NCBI GenBank assembly: GCA_028284365.1
Contig: JANQRW010000048.1
Span: forward strand, 1 to 64,000
From: Marinicella sp.
GTDB lineage: Bacteria > Pseudomonadota > Gammaproteobacteria > Xanthomonadales > Marinicellaceae
Reading direction: 5' to 3'
Length of the DNA stretch: 64,000 bases
The notes under the pieces were generated by a model, which did not search any database, was not told where the DNA came from, and was given only the letters and a program-made list of their open reading frames with translations. A program made the position numbers and the translations under genes. Below are positions 16,547-27,746 of this stretch, in pieces (the first letter of the stretch is position 1; each line of letters opens with the position of its first letter).

Positions 16547-18274
16547 TCAAAGAATACACTCAATTTTCAGTTGTAAACTGAGGCGGCTGCGAAATTCATT
16601 AACCATCATCTGATAACATAAATGCACACTTTCGTCTTTCTCAGAAAATTCCTCTGGAAGGTGGTTGAATGCTATTGCCGCAATTTTTTTACTCAAGTCA
16701 GGCGTTTGCAAAGTCAATTTAGTATGATTTTCACCAATCATTTTTTTTTGTTTAATAATAAACCAACCATCAAACAAAGGCGGATCAAAATGCTGCCCCC
16801 AAGGTCCGGCCTCTTGTATCATTTCAGCCATGCGTAAAGTCAAATCTATCGCTTCAACTGATCCATCAGATACAATGGTCTGATTTAAGCTATCAACAGA
16901 TAGATGGTGTTTCACATGTGCGTTGAACCGCTCCTTGAACACAGGTAAATTTTGTTGCTCAAGTGTCAAACCAGCAGCCATTGCATGACCACCAAACTTT
17001 TTAATTAAACCTGGATTTTCAGCATCGACAGCCACTAACACATCTCTGATGTGCAAACCTTTTATACTCCTGGCCGATCCTTTCACCCAATTTGATTCAT
17101 TACTTTCTTTAGCGAACGCTATGACCGGGCGGTGGGTGTACTCCTTTACTTTAGAGGCCAATAAACCGACCACCCCTTGATGCCAATGTTGATGAAACAA
17201 ACACAAAGCATCTGGCAACTCGGATTTACCTTTCAACTCTGCTACCACAGAGTCAGCAAACCGCTGCATATCAGCTTGAATTTTTTTTCGCTGTTGATTA
17301 ATTTGCTGTAACTGAGCAGCCAGTTGTTTAGCTTCGATTGGGTCATCTGTTAAAAGCAGATTGATCCCAATACTCATATCTTCCAAACGGCCTGCGGCGT
17401 TTAATCTCGGTGCCACGTAAAAAGCAAGTGCGTTGGCATCGGCGCTGTGCTGATCAATACCTGACACTGCAAACAAAGCATTCATGCCTTGGCAGCTTCT
17501 GGAGTGCATAATTCTTCGCAATCCTGCATCAACTAAAATTCTGTTATTTCTGTCCAAAGGTACTAAATCTGCCACAGTCCCCAAAGCAACCAAATCTAAA
17601 TATCGGGCTAGATTAGGTGTTGGCAGACCACTTTGTTCAAACCAGTTATCTGCAACCAACCTCGATTTAACTGCGCTCATTAAATAAAACGCCACACCCA
17701 CCCCAGCCAAAGCCTTACTGGGAAATTCATCACCAACACAATTGGGATTAACAATGGCATCAGCTGGCGGTAACTGATCCGGTGGCAAATGGTGGTCAGT
17801 AATAATAACCTGCATGCCCATTTTTTTTGCTTGGCTGACGCCATTAAACGATGAAATGCCATTATCAACAGTAATGACCAGTTCAGCCTGTTGCTGCTTT
17901 AATACATCTACTAATTCAACTGTTAAGCCATAACCAAATTCAAAACGGTTCGGTACCACAAAATCCACAAACTGAGCACCCATTTGTCGCAATGCTCGCA
18001 TAACCAGTGCCGTTGATGTTGCCCCGTCCGCATCAAAATCGCCCACAATAACAATGCGCCGTTGTTGCCTTATGGCTTTTACCACTAGCTCGGCAGCAGT
18101 TTTTAAACCTTTGAACCCAACAGGTGCTTGTAAGTTTTTTAAACGGTAATCAACATCACCATAACTAGTTATGCCACGTGCCAGGTAAATTCGTTGAATA
18201 AGGTGGTGAAGATGCTCACCACCCTTTAGGGTTGTTTCAGGTAGAGTTCTTCTGACCAGCTTGGCTTTGGTCAT
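16547..18274 (-). CDS. recJ: Single-stranded-DNA-specific 5'-3' exonuclease RecJ
   Basis: RecJ degrades single-stranded DNA in recombination and repair. The 575-residue product has the DHH-family metal motifs: GDFDADGATST (about residue 78), VDNGIS and TDHH. It also has the DHHA1-type GGHAMAAGLT motif around residue 425 and a C-terminal OB-like region. Length is normal. It follows greA after 15 bases and is likely the last gene of the carA-carB-greA-recJ run. Confidence 0.96.
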   Translation of the reverse strand: MTKAKLVRRTLPETTLKGGEHLHHLIQRIYLARGITSYGDVDYRLKNLQAPVGFKGLKTAAELVVKAIRQQRRIVIVGDFDADGATSTALVMRALRQMGAQFVDFVVPNRFEFGYGLTVELVDVLKQQQAELVITVDNGISSFNGVSQAKKMGMQVIITDHHLPPDQLPPADAIVNPNCVGDEFPSKALAGVGVAFYLMSAVKSRLVADNWFEQSGLPTPNLARYLDLVALGTVADLVPLDRNNRILVDAGLRRIMHSRSCQGMNALFAVSGIDQHSADANALAFYVAPRLNAAGRLEDMSIGINLLLTDDPIEAKQLAAQLQQINQQRKKIQADMQRFADSVVAELKGKSELPDALCLFHQHWHQGVVGLLASKVKEYTHRPVIAFAKESNESNWVKGSARSIKGLHIRDVLVAVDAENPGLIKKFGGHAMAAGLTLEQQNLPVFKERFNAHVKHHLSVDSLNQTIVSDGSVEAIDLTLRMAEMIQEAGPWGQHFDPPLFDGWFIIKQKKMIGENHTKLTLQTPDLSKKIAAIAFNHLPEEFSEKDESVHLCYQMMVNEFRSRLSLQLKIECIL

Positions 18275-18289
18275 GACACAATAAAATAA

Positions 18290-18766
18290 TCAGACGTATT
18301 TAATGGACTCAATGAAATAAACCACATCACCACCAGGTGCTTGCACTTCAACTTCATCGTCTTCACTTTTACCAATCAAGGCCCTCGCTATGGGCGAAGA
18401 TATAGAAATTTTTCCAGCATCAATATCAGCCTCAGCATCACCAACAATCTGATAGGTAACATGGTCACCCGACTCTTCTTCTTCAAGCACCACAGTGGCC
18501 CCAAAAACCACTTTATCACCCACATTTAAACTGGTAACATCAATGATCTGTGCATTACTAACGATACCCTCAAGTTCCGCAATACGCCCTTCAGTAAAAG
18601 ACTGTTGTTCTCGGGCGGCATGGTATTCAGCGTTTTCTTTTAAATCACCATGCGCACGTGCTTCAGCTACGGCATCGATAATTTTGGGGCGTTCTTCAGT
18701 TTTGAGCCTTTTTAGCTCAGCTTTCAATAATTCCGCACCTTGTTTGGTGATTGGATCTCTGTTCAT
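18290..18766 (-). CDS. greA: Transcription elongation factor GreA
   Basis: GreA rescues backtracked RNA polymerase by stimulating transcript cleavage. The 158 residues comprise an N-terminal antiparallel coiled coil with the acidic tip segment [15 protein letters not shown] and a C-terminal FKBP-like domain. Full length. It lies 13 bases after carB on the same strand, the usual gammaproteobacterial neighbourhood. Confidence 0.97.
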   Translation of the reverse strand: MNRDPITKQGAELLKAELKRLKTEERPKIIDAVAEARAHGDLKENAEYHAAREQQSFTEGRIAELEGIVSNAQIIDVTSLNVGDKVVFGATVVLEEEESGDHVTYQIVGDAEADIDAGKISISSPIARALIGKSEDDEVEVQAPGGDVVYFIESIKYV

Positions 18767-18779
18767 GGTCTTATCCTAA

Positions 18780-21700
18780 TTAATCGTGTAACTCTTTCAA
18801 TGAGTAAATTTCTTGGTGATTCAAATAATCATAAGCAGCAATTGTAGCAGCCGCACCTGCGATGGTGGTAGAGTAGTTGATGCTCTGTTTAAGCGCCTCT
18901 TTACGAATGGATGCTGAATCAGCAATCGCTTGAGCACCTTCAGTGGTGTTAATGATAAAATGTATTTCTTTAGATTTAATCTTATCAACAATATGCGGTC
19001 GGCCTTCAATCACCTTATTAACACTTTCACAAAACAACCCAGCATTTCTTAACAACTGACAAGTACCATGTGTGGCCACTAGCTCAAAATTCAACTCACG
19101 CAACTGTTTAGCCAGCGGTATCAATTTTTCTTTGTCTGCCTCTCTGACACTAACAAAAGCTTTGCCTTGCATCGGCATATGAACACTGGCTGCCAGTTTG
19201 GATGATGCCACAGCAGCACCAAAAGTTTTACCAATCCCCATAACTTCACCCGTAGAGCGCATTTCCGGACCCAGGATTGGGTCAACTCCGGGAAACTTAA
19301 CAAATGGAAACACAGGCTCTTTGATCGAATAATGATTCAAGTCTAAACGAGGCTGCACACCCTGCTCTTTTAAATCAATACCTGCCATACACAGTGCCGC
19401 TATTTTTGCCAACGGCAAACCAGACGCTTTTGAAACAAACGGTACAGTTCTTGATGCACGTGGATTAACCTCCAAAATATAGATATCATCACCTTGGATC
19501 GCAAACTGTGTGTTCATTAAACCGATGACATTCAATTCCTTCGCCATCAGTTCACATTGTCTGGCTAATTCTTTTTGCATGGCACCAGAGAGTGTGAATG
19601 GTGGTATACAACAAGCTGAATCACCAGAGTGAACACCGGCTTGTTCGATGTGCTCCATGATGCCGCCTACCATAAAGTTTTTACCATCACAAATGATGTC
19701 CACATCGACTTCAATGGCATGATCCAAGAATCGATCTAACAACACAGGTGACTCATTGGACACCTGCACAGCTTCTGTCATATAGCGTTTGAGCTCTTGT
19801 TGTGAATGTACCACCTCCATGGCCCTGCCACCCAGAACATAAGAAGGCCTGACCACCAAAGGAAAACCAATGTCATCAGCCACTTCAACTGCTGCTTCAG
19901 CAGAAGTTACTGTACCATTTGGCGGCTGTCGCAAATTCAATTTATCCAACATGGCTTTGAACTGTTCACGATCTTCAGCTTTATCGATGGTTTGTGGCGA
20001 TGAGCCAATGATTGGAACGCCGGCAGCCTCCAAAGCATTGGCAAGATTCAACGGTGTTTGTCCACCGTATTGCACAATCACCCCTTTGGGTTGCTCGATG
20101 GCCACAATTTCCAACACATCTTCCAAGGTCAATGACTCGAAATATAAACGGTCTGAAGTGTCATAATCAGTAGAAACCGTTTCAGGGTTACAATTTACCA
20201 TGATGGTCTCAAAACCCGCTTCTTTCAAAGCCAGAGAAGCATGTACACAACAGTAATCAAACTCGATACCCTGACCAATACGGTTAGGGCCACCACCCAA
20301 GATCATAATTTTATCTTTCTCTGTTGGGTCGGCTTCACAATGATTTTCATAAGTTGAATAGAAGTATGCTGTTGGCGCATCAAATTCAGCTGCACAAGAG
20401 TCAACTCGCTTAAACACTGGCCTAACCGCCAAATCATGCCGATAGTTACGCACGTCTATTTCACGACAATCCATAATTTCAGCCAATCGACTGTCAGCAA
20501 ATCCCTCACGCTTCAGTTGTAACATTTCTAATGCATTTATATCTTTCAGATCTGTAACCTGTAATGCCTGCTCTATTTGTACCAAACGTTCAATATGAGC
20601 TAAAAACCATGGGTCAATTTTAGAAATTTGATGAATTGTGTTTAACTCCAGACCTTGACGAAAACCATCGGCCACATAAAACAACCGTTCAGAGGATGGT
20701 TCACGAATTTCTTTGACCAGGTCAAAACCATCTTGTATTTGTTGGTCCGAAACGATGGGATCCAAACCTGACTTCCCAGTTTCTAAGCCACGCAATGCTT
20801 TTTGTAATGACTCATTGAACGTGCGGCCAATAGCCATGACTTCGCCTACAGACTTCATTTGGGTACTCAAACGATCCACACTATTATTAAACTTCTCGAA
20901 TGCAAAACGTGGAATTTTCGTAACCACATAATCGATGGTTGGCTCGAACGAAGCAGGTGTAGCGCCACCAGTAATTTCATTTTGCAATTCATCCAAGGTA
21001 TAACCAATGGCGAGTTTTGCTGCCACTTTTGCAATGGGAAAGCCAGTCGCTTTAGATGCCAGGGCTGATGATCGGGAAACCCTTGGGTTCATCTCAATCA
21101 CTATCATGCGACCGTTTTCTGGGTTAATAGAAAACTGCACATTAGAACCACCTGTTTCAACACCAATTTTGCGCAACACCGCCAATGAAGCATCACGCAT
21201 GACTTGATACTCTTTGTCAGTTAAAGTTTGTGCAGGAGCTACAGTGATTGAATCACCCGTATGCACTCCCATAGGATCTAAGTTTTCAATGGAACAAATG
21301 ATGATGCAGTTATCAGCTTTGTCCCGCACCACCTCCATCTCATACTCTTTCCAACCGAGCAATGATTCTTCAAGTAATACTTCAGTTGTGGGGGACAATT
21401 TAAGCCCTTCTGCGGTAATTTCTTCAAACTCTTCAAGGTTATAAGCAATACCACCGCCTGTTCCACCCAGTGTGAACGAGGGTCTGATGATAACTGGATA
21501 GCCAATTTCTTTTTGCGCCACGCGCGCTTCGTCCATGTCATGCACAATGAATGATTTGGCACACTCCAAACCAATACTTTCCATCGCCACTCTGAATTGT
21601 TCACGATCCTCGGCCATATCAATGGCCTCTCTGGATGCACCAATCATTTCCACATTAAATTGCTGCAACACGCCTTGACTGACCAAGTCCAAAGAACAAT

Positions 21701-21989
21701 TCAAAGCAGTCTGCCCACCCATGGTTGGTAGTAATGCATCAGGCCTTTCTAATTCAATGATCTTAGCCACAGTTTGCCAATTGATGGGTTGAATATAGAT
21801 GCTGTCAGCCGTTTCTGGATCAGTCATAATCGTGGCCGGGTTTGAGTTAACCAAAATAACCCGGTAACCCTCGTCCTTGAGTGCTTTACAAGCTTGGGTA
21901 CCTGAATAATCAAACTCACAAGCCTGACCAATCACAATCGGTCCAGCACCTAATACAAGGATGCTTTTGATGTCTGTGCGCTTACCCAT
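18780..21989 (-). CDS. carB: Carbamoyl-phosphate synthase large subunit CarB
   Basis: CarB combines ammonia from CarA with bicarbonate and two ATP to give carbamoyl phosphate for arginine and pyrimidine synthesis. The 1069 residues contain two homologous ATP-grasp halves (each with a GQxxEFDY segment: [10 protein letters not shown] and [10 protein letters not shown]) and a C-terminal MGS-like allosteric domain. The start overlaps the carA stop by 8 bases (ATGGGTAA), so translation is coupled. Confidence 0.98.
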   Translation of the reverse strand: MGKRTDIKSILVLGAGPIVIGQACEFDYSGTQACKALKDEGYRVILVNSNPATIMTDPETADSIYIQPINWQTVAKIIELERPDALLPTMGGQTALNCSLDLVSQGVLQQFNVEMIGASREAIDMAEDREQFRVAMESIGLECAKSFIVHDMDEARVAQKEIGYPVIIRPSFTLGGTGGGIAYNLEEFEEITAEGLKLSPTTEVLLEESLLGWKEYEMEVVRDKADNCIIICSIENLDPMGVHTGDSITVAPAQTLTDKEYQVMRDASLAVLRKIGVETGGSNVQFSINPENGRMIVIEMNPRVSRSSALASKATGFPIAKVAAKLAIGYTLDELQNEITGGATPASFEPTIDYVVTKIPRFAFEKFNNSVDRLSTQMKSVGEVMAIGRTFNESLQKALRGLETGKSGLDPIVSDQQIQDGFDLVKEIREPSSERLFYVADGFRQGLELNTIHQISKIDPWFLAHIERLVQIEQALQVTDLKDINALEMLQLKREGFADSRLAEIMDCREIDVRNYRHDLAVRPVFKRVDSCAAEFDAPTAYFYSTYENHCEADPTEKDKIMILGGGPNRIGQGIEFDYCCVHASLALKEAGFETIMVNCNPETVSTDYDTSDRLYFESLTLEDVLEIVAIEQPKGVIVQYGGQTPLNLANALEAAGVPIIGSSPQTIDKAEDREQFKAMLDKLNLRQPPNGTVTSAEAAVEVADDIGFPLVVRPSYVLGGRAMEVVHSQQELKRYMTEAVQVSNESPVLLDRFLDHAIEVDVDIICDGKNFMVGGIMEHIEQAGVHSGDSACCIPPFTLSGAMQKELARQCELMAKELNVIGLMNTQFAIQGDDIYILEVNPRASRTVPFVSKASGLPLAKIAALCMAGIDLKEQGVQPRLDLNHYSIKEPVFPFVKFPGVDPILGPEMRSTGEVMGIGKTFGAAVASSKLAASVHMPMQGKAFVSVREADKEKLIPLAKQLRELNFELVATHGTCQLLRNAGLFCESVNKVIEGRPHIVDKIKSKEIHFIINTTEGAQAIADSASIRKEALKQSINYSTTIAGAAATIAAYDYLNHQEIYSLKELHD

Positions 21990-23163
21990 TGTTTTGCTCC
22001 TTCATGCTGGTAATGAAAGGTTCGAATAGCTTTTTAGCTTCATGCGGACCTGGAGATGCTTCTGGATGCCCTTGAAAGCCATAGGCTGCTTGATTTTTGT
22101 GTCTGATTCCTTGAATACTACCATCAAACAAAGAGCGATGCGTTACCTCAAGCGAGTCAGGTAAACCTGCCTCAGCAACAGCAAAATTATGATTTTGGCT
22201 TGTAATCAACACCGTTTTCTCAGCACAGTTTTCAACCGGATGGTTAGCACCATGATGACCAAATTTCATTTTTACGGTTTTAGCACCCAACGCCAATGCC
22301 ATGATTTGATGTCCCAAACATATACCAAACAAAGGCATTTGTTGTTGCAAAAACTCTTTACAAGCAGCAATGGCATAGCCACAAGCAGCAGGGTCACCAG
22401 GGCCATTTGAAAGAAACACACCATCTGGCTGCATGGCCAAGACTTCAGCCGCTGAAGTCTGTGCCGGTACCACTGTAAGCTCACAACCTAAATCCCTGAG
22501 GATTCTTAGAATATTCCGCTTGATGCCAAAATCATAACAAACAACCTTGTATGATTGTTTTTGCATGGATTGAAATTCATTCTTAGCCAGATTAAAAGTG
22601 CCTTCTTGACAAATATATGATGTCTTACAACTCACTTCTTTAGCCAAATCCTTACCTTCCAAACCGGCAAAACTTTTTGCCAGCTCAATCGCTTTGGTCT
22701 CATCCAAATCCGGACCACTCATGATACAACCATTGAGAGAACCGTTTTTTCTCAATAGATTAGTTAAAGCACGGGTATCAATGTCAGATATGGCCAACAC
22801 ATCATGCTCAACCAAATAAGCATTCAAATCTTTTTCATCACGCCAATTGCTGGAAACCAGAGAATAATCTCGGATGATCAGCCCCCTGGCGAAAACAGTT
22901 GATGATTCATTATCTGCTCCGTTGGTTCCAGTATTGCCAACATGTGGATAAGTCAAAGTCACCATCTGTTCAGCATAGGATGGGTCTGATAGAATTTCCT
23001 GATAACCTGTCATGGCTGTATTGAAAACCACTTCAGCGACAGAAGTTCCGGTGGCCCCAAGGGCCTTTCCATAAAACACACTGCCATCTTCCAATGCCAA
23101 AACAGCACTGTTGGGCAGACTATGAGGGAATAATAATTGCTGTAGTTTAGACACTTTGTTCAA
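21982..23163 (-). CDS. carA: Carbamoyl-phosphate synthase small subunit CarA
   Basis: This is the glutaminase subunit that passes ammonia to CarB. The class I amidotransferase domain has the nucleophile cysteine in FGICLGHQ and the His/Glu pair in [12 protein letters not shown]. The N-terminal domain begins at [15 protein letters not shown]. The first codon in this frame is TTG (23163); a GTG at 23154, with an AAGAG stretch nine bases before it, is an equally good start. Either gives an N-terminal extension of 15-18 residues over E. coli CarA. A strong hairpin with T-run lies just upstream (23177-23204). Confidence 0.96.
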   Translation of the reverse strand: MNKVSKLQQLLFPHSLPNSAVLALEDGSVFYGKALGATGTSVAEVVFNTAMTGYQEILSDPSYAEQMVTLTYPHVGNTGTNGADNESSTVFARGLIIRDYSLVSSNWRDEKDLNAYLVEHDVLAISDIDTRALTNLLRKNGSLNGCIMSGPDLDETKAIELAKSFAGLEGKDLAKEVSCKTSYICQEGTFNLAKNEFQSMQKQSYKVVCYDFGIKRNILRILRDLGCELTVVPAQTSAAEVLAMQPDGVFLSNGPGDPAACGYAIAACKEFLQQQMPLFGICLGHQIMALALGAKTVKMKFGHHGANHPVENCAEKTVLITSQNHNFAVAEAGLPDSLEVTHRSLFDGSIQGIRHKNQAAYGFQGHPEASPGPHEAKKLFEPFITSMKEQNNG

Positions 23164-23176
23164 CTCTTAAAGGCGT

Positions 23177-23204
23177 AAAAAAAGCTGGCGTAAGCCAACT
23201 TTTT
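23177..23204. terminator. Bidirectional hairpin with T-runs between divergent genes
   Basis: A 9-bp stem (AAAGCTGGC, loop GTAA, GCCAACTTT, with one G-T wobble) has seven U residues following it on the minus strand and five on the plus strand. It lies between the start codons of the divergent carA and CARF-nuclease genes, 14 bases from the carA frame. A terminator in such a place would act on leader RNAs, as an attenuator of carAB or a block to antisense reading. Confidence 0.6.
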
Positions 23205-23276
23205 ACTGTTATCGAATTGAAAGCGAATTTTAACTCAATATCATCAGAAACACCACAACACTTGCTGCTTTTTTCA

Positions 23277-23282
23277 TATAAT
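23277..23282 (+). promoter_or_regulatory. -10 box implying a leaderless CARF-nuclease mRNA
   Basis: A perfect TATAAT ends seven bases before the ATG at 23289, so the expected transcription start falls on or next to the start codon. No clear -35 box and no Shine-Dalgarno site are seen. Confidence 0.45.
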
Positions 23283-23288
23283 GTAGAA

Positions 23289-24413
23289 ATGCAAATTCAT
23301 TTGTCTATTTACCACCCTAAACATGCCGGCATTTTAAGTGCTGCGTTGACCTTAAAAGCCGATAAAGTCATCCTGCTTTACAGTAAACAAGATGACATCA
23401 GTGGTTTGAAATCCGCAATTCAAGCCCGTGGCATCCAATGCGAAACAGCCTTGATTGAGTTCGGTACACAAATAGCCCGGGAACAACTTGTTCAAATTAT
23501 TGAAACCCACCAAAACGAAAACATCATATTCAATGCCACCAGTGGTTATAACAAACTTATCCTGCTGGCGTTTGAACAATTTACCAATTACGGCTATCCA
23601 GTTTTCCTGGTGGATAAATTCACAGATGAATTACACTGGTTGAATGAGAAGCACACCCACAAAGACATTCACCTAAATCACCAAATAAAACTCAAGGAAT
23701 ACTTAAAATCGTTCAACACACAAATCATTGATCAAGGCCAAACAACACCTGAAAGTGAACGTTCCAGAAACTTGACCAAGTGGATAATTTCACAATTGGA
23801 TGCGGCTGATAAAGCCATAGGTACACTTAATTACATGGCCATGAGTGCCGATGCCAATCACCGCTATCAATTGAACCAGAATGACCTCAAGAACCACCAA
23901 CTTCAGGAGCTCATTGATCGTTTTGCTGCTGCAGATAAGCTGACTATCCGTGGAAAAAAACTTAAATTTGCCGATGATGAAAGCCGTTTTTATTGCAATG
24001 GCGGCTGGTTAGAAAATCATGTGTTTGCCTTGCTATATGGCATGCGTAAAAACCGACCACAACTGGCAGATTTGGCCAAAGGCATGACCATTGTAAGAAA
24101 CCAAGGAAAAGTTCGTAACGAAATTGATGTTGCTGCCATTTGTCACAACCGCCTACATATCATTGAATGCAAAACCAGACGTTTTGGAAACAGCAAAGCT
24201 GATAAATCGGCAGCCAACTCAGCCATCTACCGACTGGATACCATCAAGTCAATTTCTGGTGGTCACTCAGGAAAAGCCATGTTGATCAGTTACCAACGAT
24301 TGAACAAGTACACCCTATCCAGAGCCAAAGACCTTGGTATATATTGTTGTTCTCACACCCAGCTTAAACAATTAGAACAACACCTTTATAAATTTATCGA
24401 TCAAACTGATTAA
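23289..24413 (+). CDS. CARF-domain nuclease of the Card1 / DUF1887 family
   Basis: The 374-residue product has an N-terminal Rossmann-like CARF region (about 1-130; NATSGYNKLILLAFEQF is the ligand-site-like loop), a winged-helix-like middle, and a C-terminal PD-(D/E)xK nuclease fold. The nuclease fold carries GGWLENHVF, NEIDVAA (D280) and IECKT (E293, K295). Known members bind cyclic oligoadenylates from type III CRISPR Cas10 and cut nucleic acid; stand-alone members of the family also occur in bacteria. A TTG at 23217 would extend the frame, but the family N-terminus and the -10 box favour ATG 23289. No cas gene or CRISPR array is in the window. The threonine aldolase gene follows after 10 bases. 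Confidence 0.85.
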   Translation: MQIHLSIYHPKHAGILSAALTLKADKVILLYSKQDDISGLKSAIQARGIQCETALIEFGTQIAREQLVQIIETHQNENIIFNATSGYNKLILLAFEQFTNYGYPVFLVDKFTDELHWLNEKHTHKDIHLNHQIKLKEYLKSFNTQIIDQGQTTPESERSRNLTKWIISQLDAADKAIGTLNYMAMSADANHRYQLNQNDLKNHQLQELIDRFAAADKLTIRGKKLKFADDESRFYCNGGWLENHVFALLYGMRKNRPQLADLAKGMTIVRNQGKVRNEIDVAAICHNRLHIIECKTRRFGNSKADKSAANSAIYRLDTIKSISGGHSGKAMLISYQRLNKYTLSRAKDLGIYCCSHTQLKQLEQHLYKFIDQTD

Positions 24414-24423
24414 CGCATATATA

Positions 24424-25449
24424 ATGAATTTTCGCAGCGATAACGAAGCACCAATAAACACCACCATTCTGAATGCCATCATCAAGGCCAATCAAGGCTT
24501 TGAAGAATCATATGGTTATGATACTTACAGTGATCATTTCACCGCACAATGCCAACAACTCTTTCAATGCTGGTGCGAGGTATTACCGCTGGTCACAGGC
24601 ACAGCTGCTAATTCCATTGGTATGACTTTGGCCTGCCCTCCCTATGGTTCTATTTTATGCCACGAACAGGCTCATTTAAACGCCGATGAATGCGGAGCAC
24701 CAGAATTTTTTACTGGTGGCGCAAAACTCATATCCATGCCAGGCGATCATGGCAAGATTGATTTAGATTTTTTAGAAAACTATTTATCTCACACGGGAGC
24801 ACATGGCGAACATGAATCTTTGCCCAGTGTCATCAGCATCACCCAATGCACAGAAGCGGGCACACTTTATACGCTTAAAGAGTTGAAACAACTGAACGAA
24901 ATCAAACAAAAATATAACCTGTCCTTGCACATGGATGGCGCTCGTTTTGCAAACGCCGTAGTTGGTCTTGGATGCTCTGCTGCAGAAATGACCTGGCAAA
25001 CAGGCATAGATATGCTCTCATTTGGTGCCACCAAAAACGGCGCTATGATGGCAGAGGCACTGATTATATTTAATCCACACTTAACCAAACAAATAAAAAG
25101 GTTGCGCAAGAGATCAGGCCATTTAATCAGCAAAATGCGTTTTGTGAGCTCACAGCTCAATGCATATGTTAACAATGATCTGTGGTTAGAGTTAGCTCAA
25201 CATGCCAACCTAATGGCCCAAAAGTTTTTTCAGGCAACGCAATCAACCATTACCTTTGTACACCCAGTTGAAGCCAATGAAGTGTTTTGTCAACTGCCAG
25301 TAAAGGTCATTGACAAAATACGCGAAGAAGGTTTTAAGTTTCACGTTTGGCCTGGCTCGAATGACATCATCCGACTGGTATTTTCACATGCAACCGCAGA
25401 AGCAGATGTTGCTAAATTAACCCAATCCGTATTGAGCCAACTGAATTAG
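24424..25449 (+). CDS. Threonine aldolase family PLP enzyme
   Basis: This is a fold-type I PLP enzyme expected to cleave L-threonine or allo-threonine to glycine and acetaldehyde. The 341-residue product has the LxMDGARFANA segment (LHMDGARFANAVV) that contacts PLP and the Schiff-base lysine K204 in SFGATKNGAM. The N-terminal NFRSDNEAP matches the family start. It sits 10 bases after the CARF nuclease gene on the same strand with no Shine-Dalgarno site, so it probably depends on the same transcript. No functional link to the nuclease is evident. Confidence 0.88.
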   Translation: MNFRSDNEAPINTTILNAIIKANQGFEESYGYDTYSDHFTAQCQQLFQCWCEVLPLVTGTAANSIGMTLACPPYGSILCHEQAHLNADECGAPEFFTGGAKLISMPGDHGKIDLDFLENYLSHTGAHGEHESLPSVISITQCTEAGTLYTLKELKQLNEIKQKYNLSLHMDGARFANAVVGLGCSAAEMTWQTGIDMLSFGATKNGAMMAEALIIFNPHLTKQIKRLRKRSGHLISKMRFVSSQLNAYVNNDLWLELAQHANLMAQKFFQATQSTITFVHPVEANEVFCQLPVKVIDKIREEGFKFHVWPGSNDIIRLVFSHATAEADVAKLTQSVLSQLN

Positions 25450-25495
25450 AACCTGTTAACGCTATGAAAATACTTTCCTTCTAAGGCTGAAAATT

Positions 25496-27679
25496 TTACT
25501 CAGTAACTAATTGGTAGAAATCATAAAATCTCAGGGCCTTTTTAAAATAATAACCTTGAACTTGATCACAGGCTTCAACTTTTAATAAGTTGAGTTGGCT
25601 TTCGTTTTCCACACCCTCTGCCACTGTAGTAATTTTCAGGTTTTTTCCCATCGCAATCATGGTTTTAACCAATTCCAAATCATCATTATCACTATCAATA
25701 TCTTGAATAAATGATTTGTCTATTTTTAAGATATTGACCTGGAAGTTCTTCAAATAGGACAAAGAAGAATAGCCCGTCCCAAAATCATCAATGGCTATAG
25801 AAATCCCCATTTCTTTTAATTTATCTAAAATAAATCGACTGTTTTCGACATTCTGTATTAGTGTTTGCTCAGTCAATTCAAGTTCCAAATTATTTGCGGG
25901 AAATTGAGTTTTTAGCAAAACTTTCTGCAAATTAATTAAAAAGTCGGGATGCTCTAATTGTTTGGCTGAAACATTAAATGACAAAAATAAATCAGGCTGC
26001 TGCTCCAACAACTTTGAAAATTGCTGACAACATCGGGTTAACATTTGCCAAGAAACTGGAATAATTAAAGAAGTTTCTTCTAATAAATCAATAAACTCTG
26101 CGGGGTGGATGATCCGGTTATCGGGGCTATGCCAACGTATGAGTGCTTCAGCACCAATGATATGGCCACCAGCCAGATCATATCTGGGCTGAAAGTACAT
26201 CTCAAACTCGTTTTGTTCATGAGCATTATGTAATTTAGATATTAAATTGATGCGATCTTTGGCTATTTGTTCAATTTCTGAATCATAGATGGCGAAGGTA
26301 TTGCGCCCTTCATCTTTAGCCCGGTATAAAGCCGCATCAGCATGCGAAAGTAATTCGGTAACATTGGCACCATGTTGCGGATAAAAAGCCACGCCTACAC
26401 TACCAGTTAACCGAATCAAGTGTTCACCAATTTCAATTGGATATTCTAATGACTTTAAAAATCGCTCAACCAATTTTGTAACATCGTCAGTACTCATTTC
26501 TCCAGGCAAATACACAATAAATTCATCACCACCCATTCGTGCAATGATGTCATCATGCCTAAAGACCCGGTTGAAGAGAATGGGTAATTTTTTCAGCATC
26601 TCATCGCCCACTGCATGACCTAAAGTATCATTGATGTCTTTGAAATGATCCAGATCAATAAACAAGACCGTAAACTTTTGGCTTGAAGTTTTTGAGTGCT
26701 TGACTCGTGATTCAATGAAATTAGTGATGTAATGCCTGTTTGGCAGATGCGTTAAGGTGTCATGATTGGCCAGATATTCTAATTCAAATTGAATTTTTTC
26801 TTTTTCACTGATTTCATTGGCAAGTTTATAAGATTCATTTTTAGCTTTTTGTTTAGATCGTAAAGTTAACATAAACAAAAACGCAATGATCGCTCCTGCA
26901 ACAGCAATGAAATAAGGTAAGGACGTAATGATTAAGTTCAGTGAATTGCTGGTTGGGTAAACCTTAAATAACCAACCATCCTCATCACTGTCCATGTTAA
27001 CTTCAAAATATTCCAAATGTGAATCATCACTTAAGTCTGGGCCATTAGCAAACACAACTTCTTTCTTAGAATATGCTTTGGTATAAAAACCAACAGTTTC
27101 TGGATCACCTAAAATGTCATCAATGAATTCATCAACTTGTACTTGGCCTACATAAAAACCATTAAAAGATTCGTCACTACCAACTGGTTGGAAGAGATAA
27201 ACCACTTTGTTTTGATCAATCGTATATGGTTTTGAAATCTCAGCATTACCCATTTCTCTGGCCTTGACAAGTTTTGTCATCACTTGATCATCTTTAGTGA
27301 TTTGACTCAACATTTGTTTTTCATTATGTGACTCTGGCTCTGACCATTGAACTTTAAAATCAGAATCAACCCACCCAAAATGGTTAACTCCATAAGTACG
27401 AGTCAGAAAATCCTTGGCATTGAGCCGCCAATCTTGCTCCGTTTGTGATGAGACCCATCGCTCACTCATGGAGTTTAAGTCAGAAAGCAACTTTTGCGTA
27501 CTGCTGACCAGTTTGACTTTGGTCCATTCGGCATGGCCAGATAAAATTTGTTTGAGAACCTGTTTTTGTGAGTGTTGGACATACACAGCGATGGCAAGTG
27601 CTATAACCAATATACCCACAGACATAAACGCGGCACCACTTTTAGACTGGTGCAAACCAACTTGACTGTTTTCAGCCAA
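25496..27679 (-). CDS. Membrane GGDEF-EAL cyclic-di-GMP protein with periplasmic sensor
   Basis: The 727-residue product has two transmembrane helices (about 17-35 and 257-278) bracketing a periplasmic sensor region, then a GGDEF domain (intact GGDEF near 382, with an RxxD inhibitory site five residues before it) and an EAL domain (EALIRW near 510, DDFGTGYSS present). Both catalytic domains look intact, so it could make or degrade c-di-GMP. The periplasmic part may be CHASE-like but I cannot assign it firmly. It stands alone, between the threonine aldolase gene (convergent) and parE (same strand, 67 bases away). Confidence 0.9.
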   Translation of the reverse strand: MAENSQVGLHQSKSGAAFMSVGILVIALAIAVYVQHSQKQVLKQILSGHAEWTKVKLVSSTQKLLSDLNSMSERWVSSQTEQDWRLNAKDFLTRTYGVNHFGWVDSDFKVQWSEPESHNEKQMLSQITKDDQVMTKLVKAREMGNAEISKPYTIDQNKVVYLFQPVGSDESFNGFYVGQVQVDEFIDDILGDPETVGFYTKAYSKKEVVFANGPDLSDDSHLEYFEVNMDSDEDGWLFKVYPTSNSLNLIITSLPYFIAVAGAIIAFLFMLTLRSKQKAKNESYKLANEISEKEKIQFELEYLANHDTLTHLPNRHYITNFIESRVKHSKTSSQKFTVLFIDLDHFKDINDTLGHAVGDEMLKKLPILFNRVFRHDDIIARMGGDEFIVYLPGEMSTDDVTKLVERFLKSLEYPIEIGEHLIRLTGSVGVAFYPQHGANVTELLSHADAALYRAKDEGRNTFAIYDSEIEQIAKDRINLISKLHNAHEQNEFEMYFQPRYDLAGGHIIGAEALIRWHSPDNRIIHPAEFIDLLEETSLIIPVSWQMLTRCCQQFSKLLEQQPDLFLSFNVSAKQLEHPDFLINLQKVLLKTQFPANNLELELTEQTLIQNVENSRFILDKLKEMGISIAIDDFGTGYSSLSYLKNFQVNILKIDKSFIQDIDSDNDDLELVKTMIAMGKNLKITTVAEGVENESQLNLLKVEACDQVQGYYFKKALRFYDFYQLVTE

Positions 27680-27746
27680 AATTCCCCCTCATGTTGTAAC
27701 TTTTTAACAGCATAGCACGCACTCTATAACAACTCAAATAATATAA

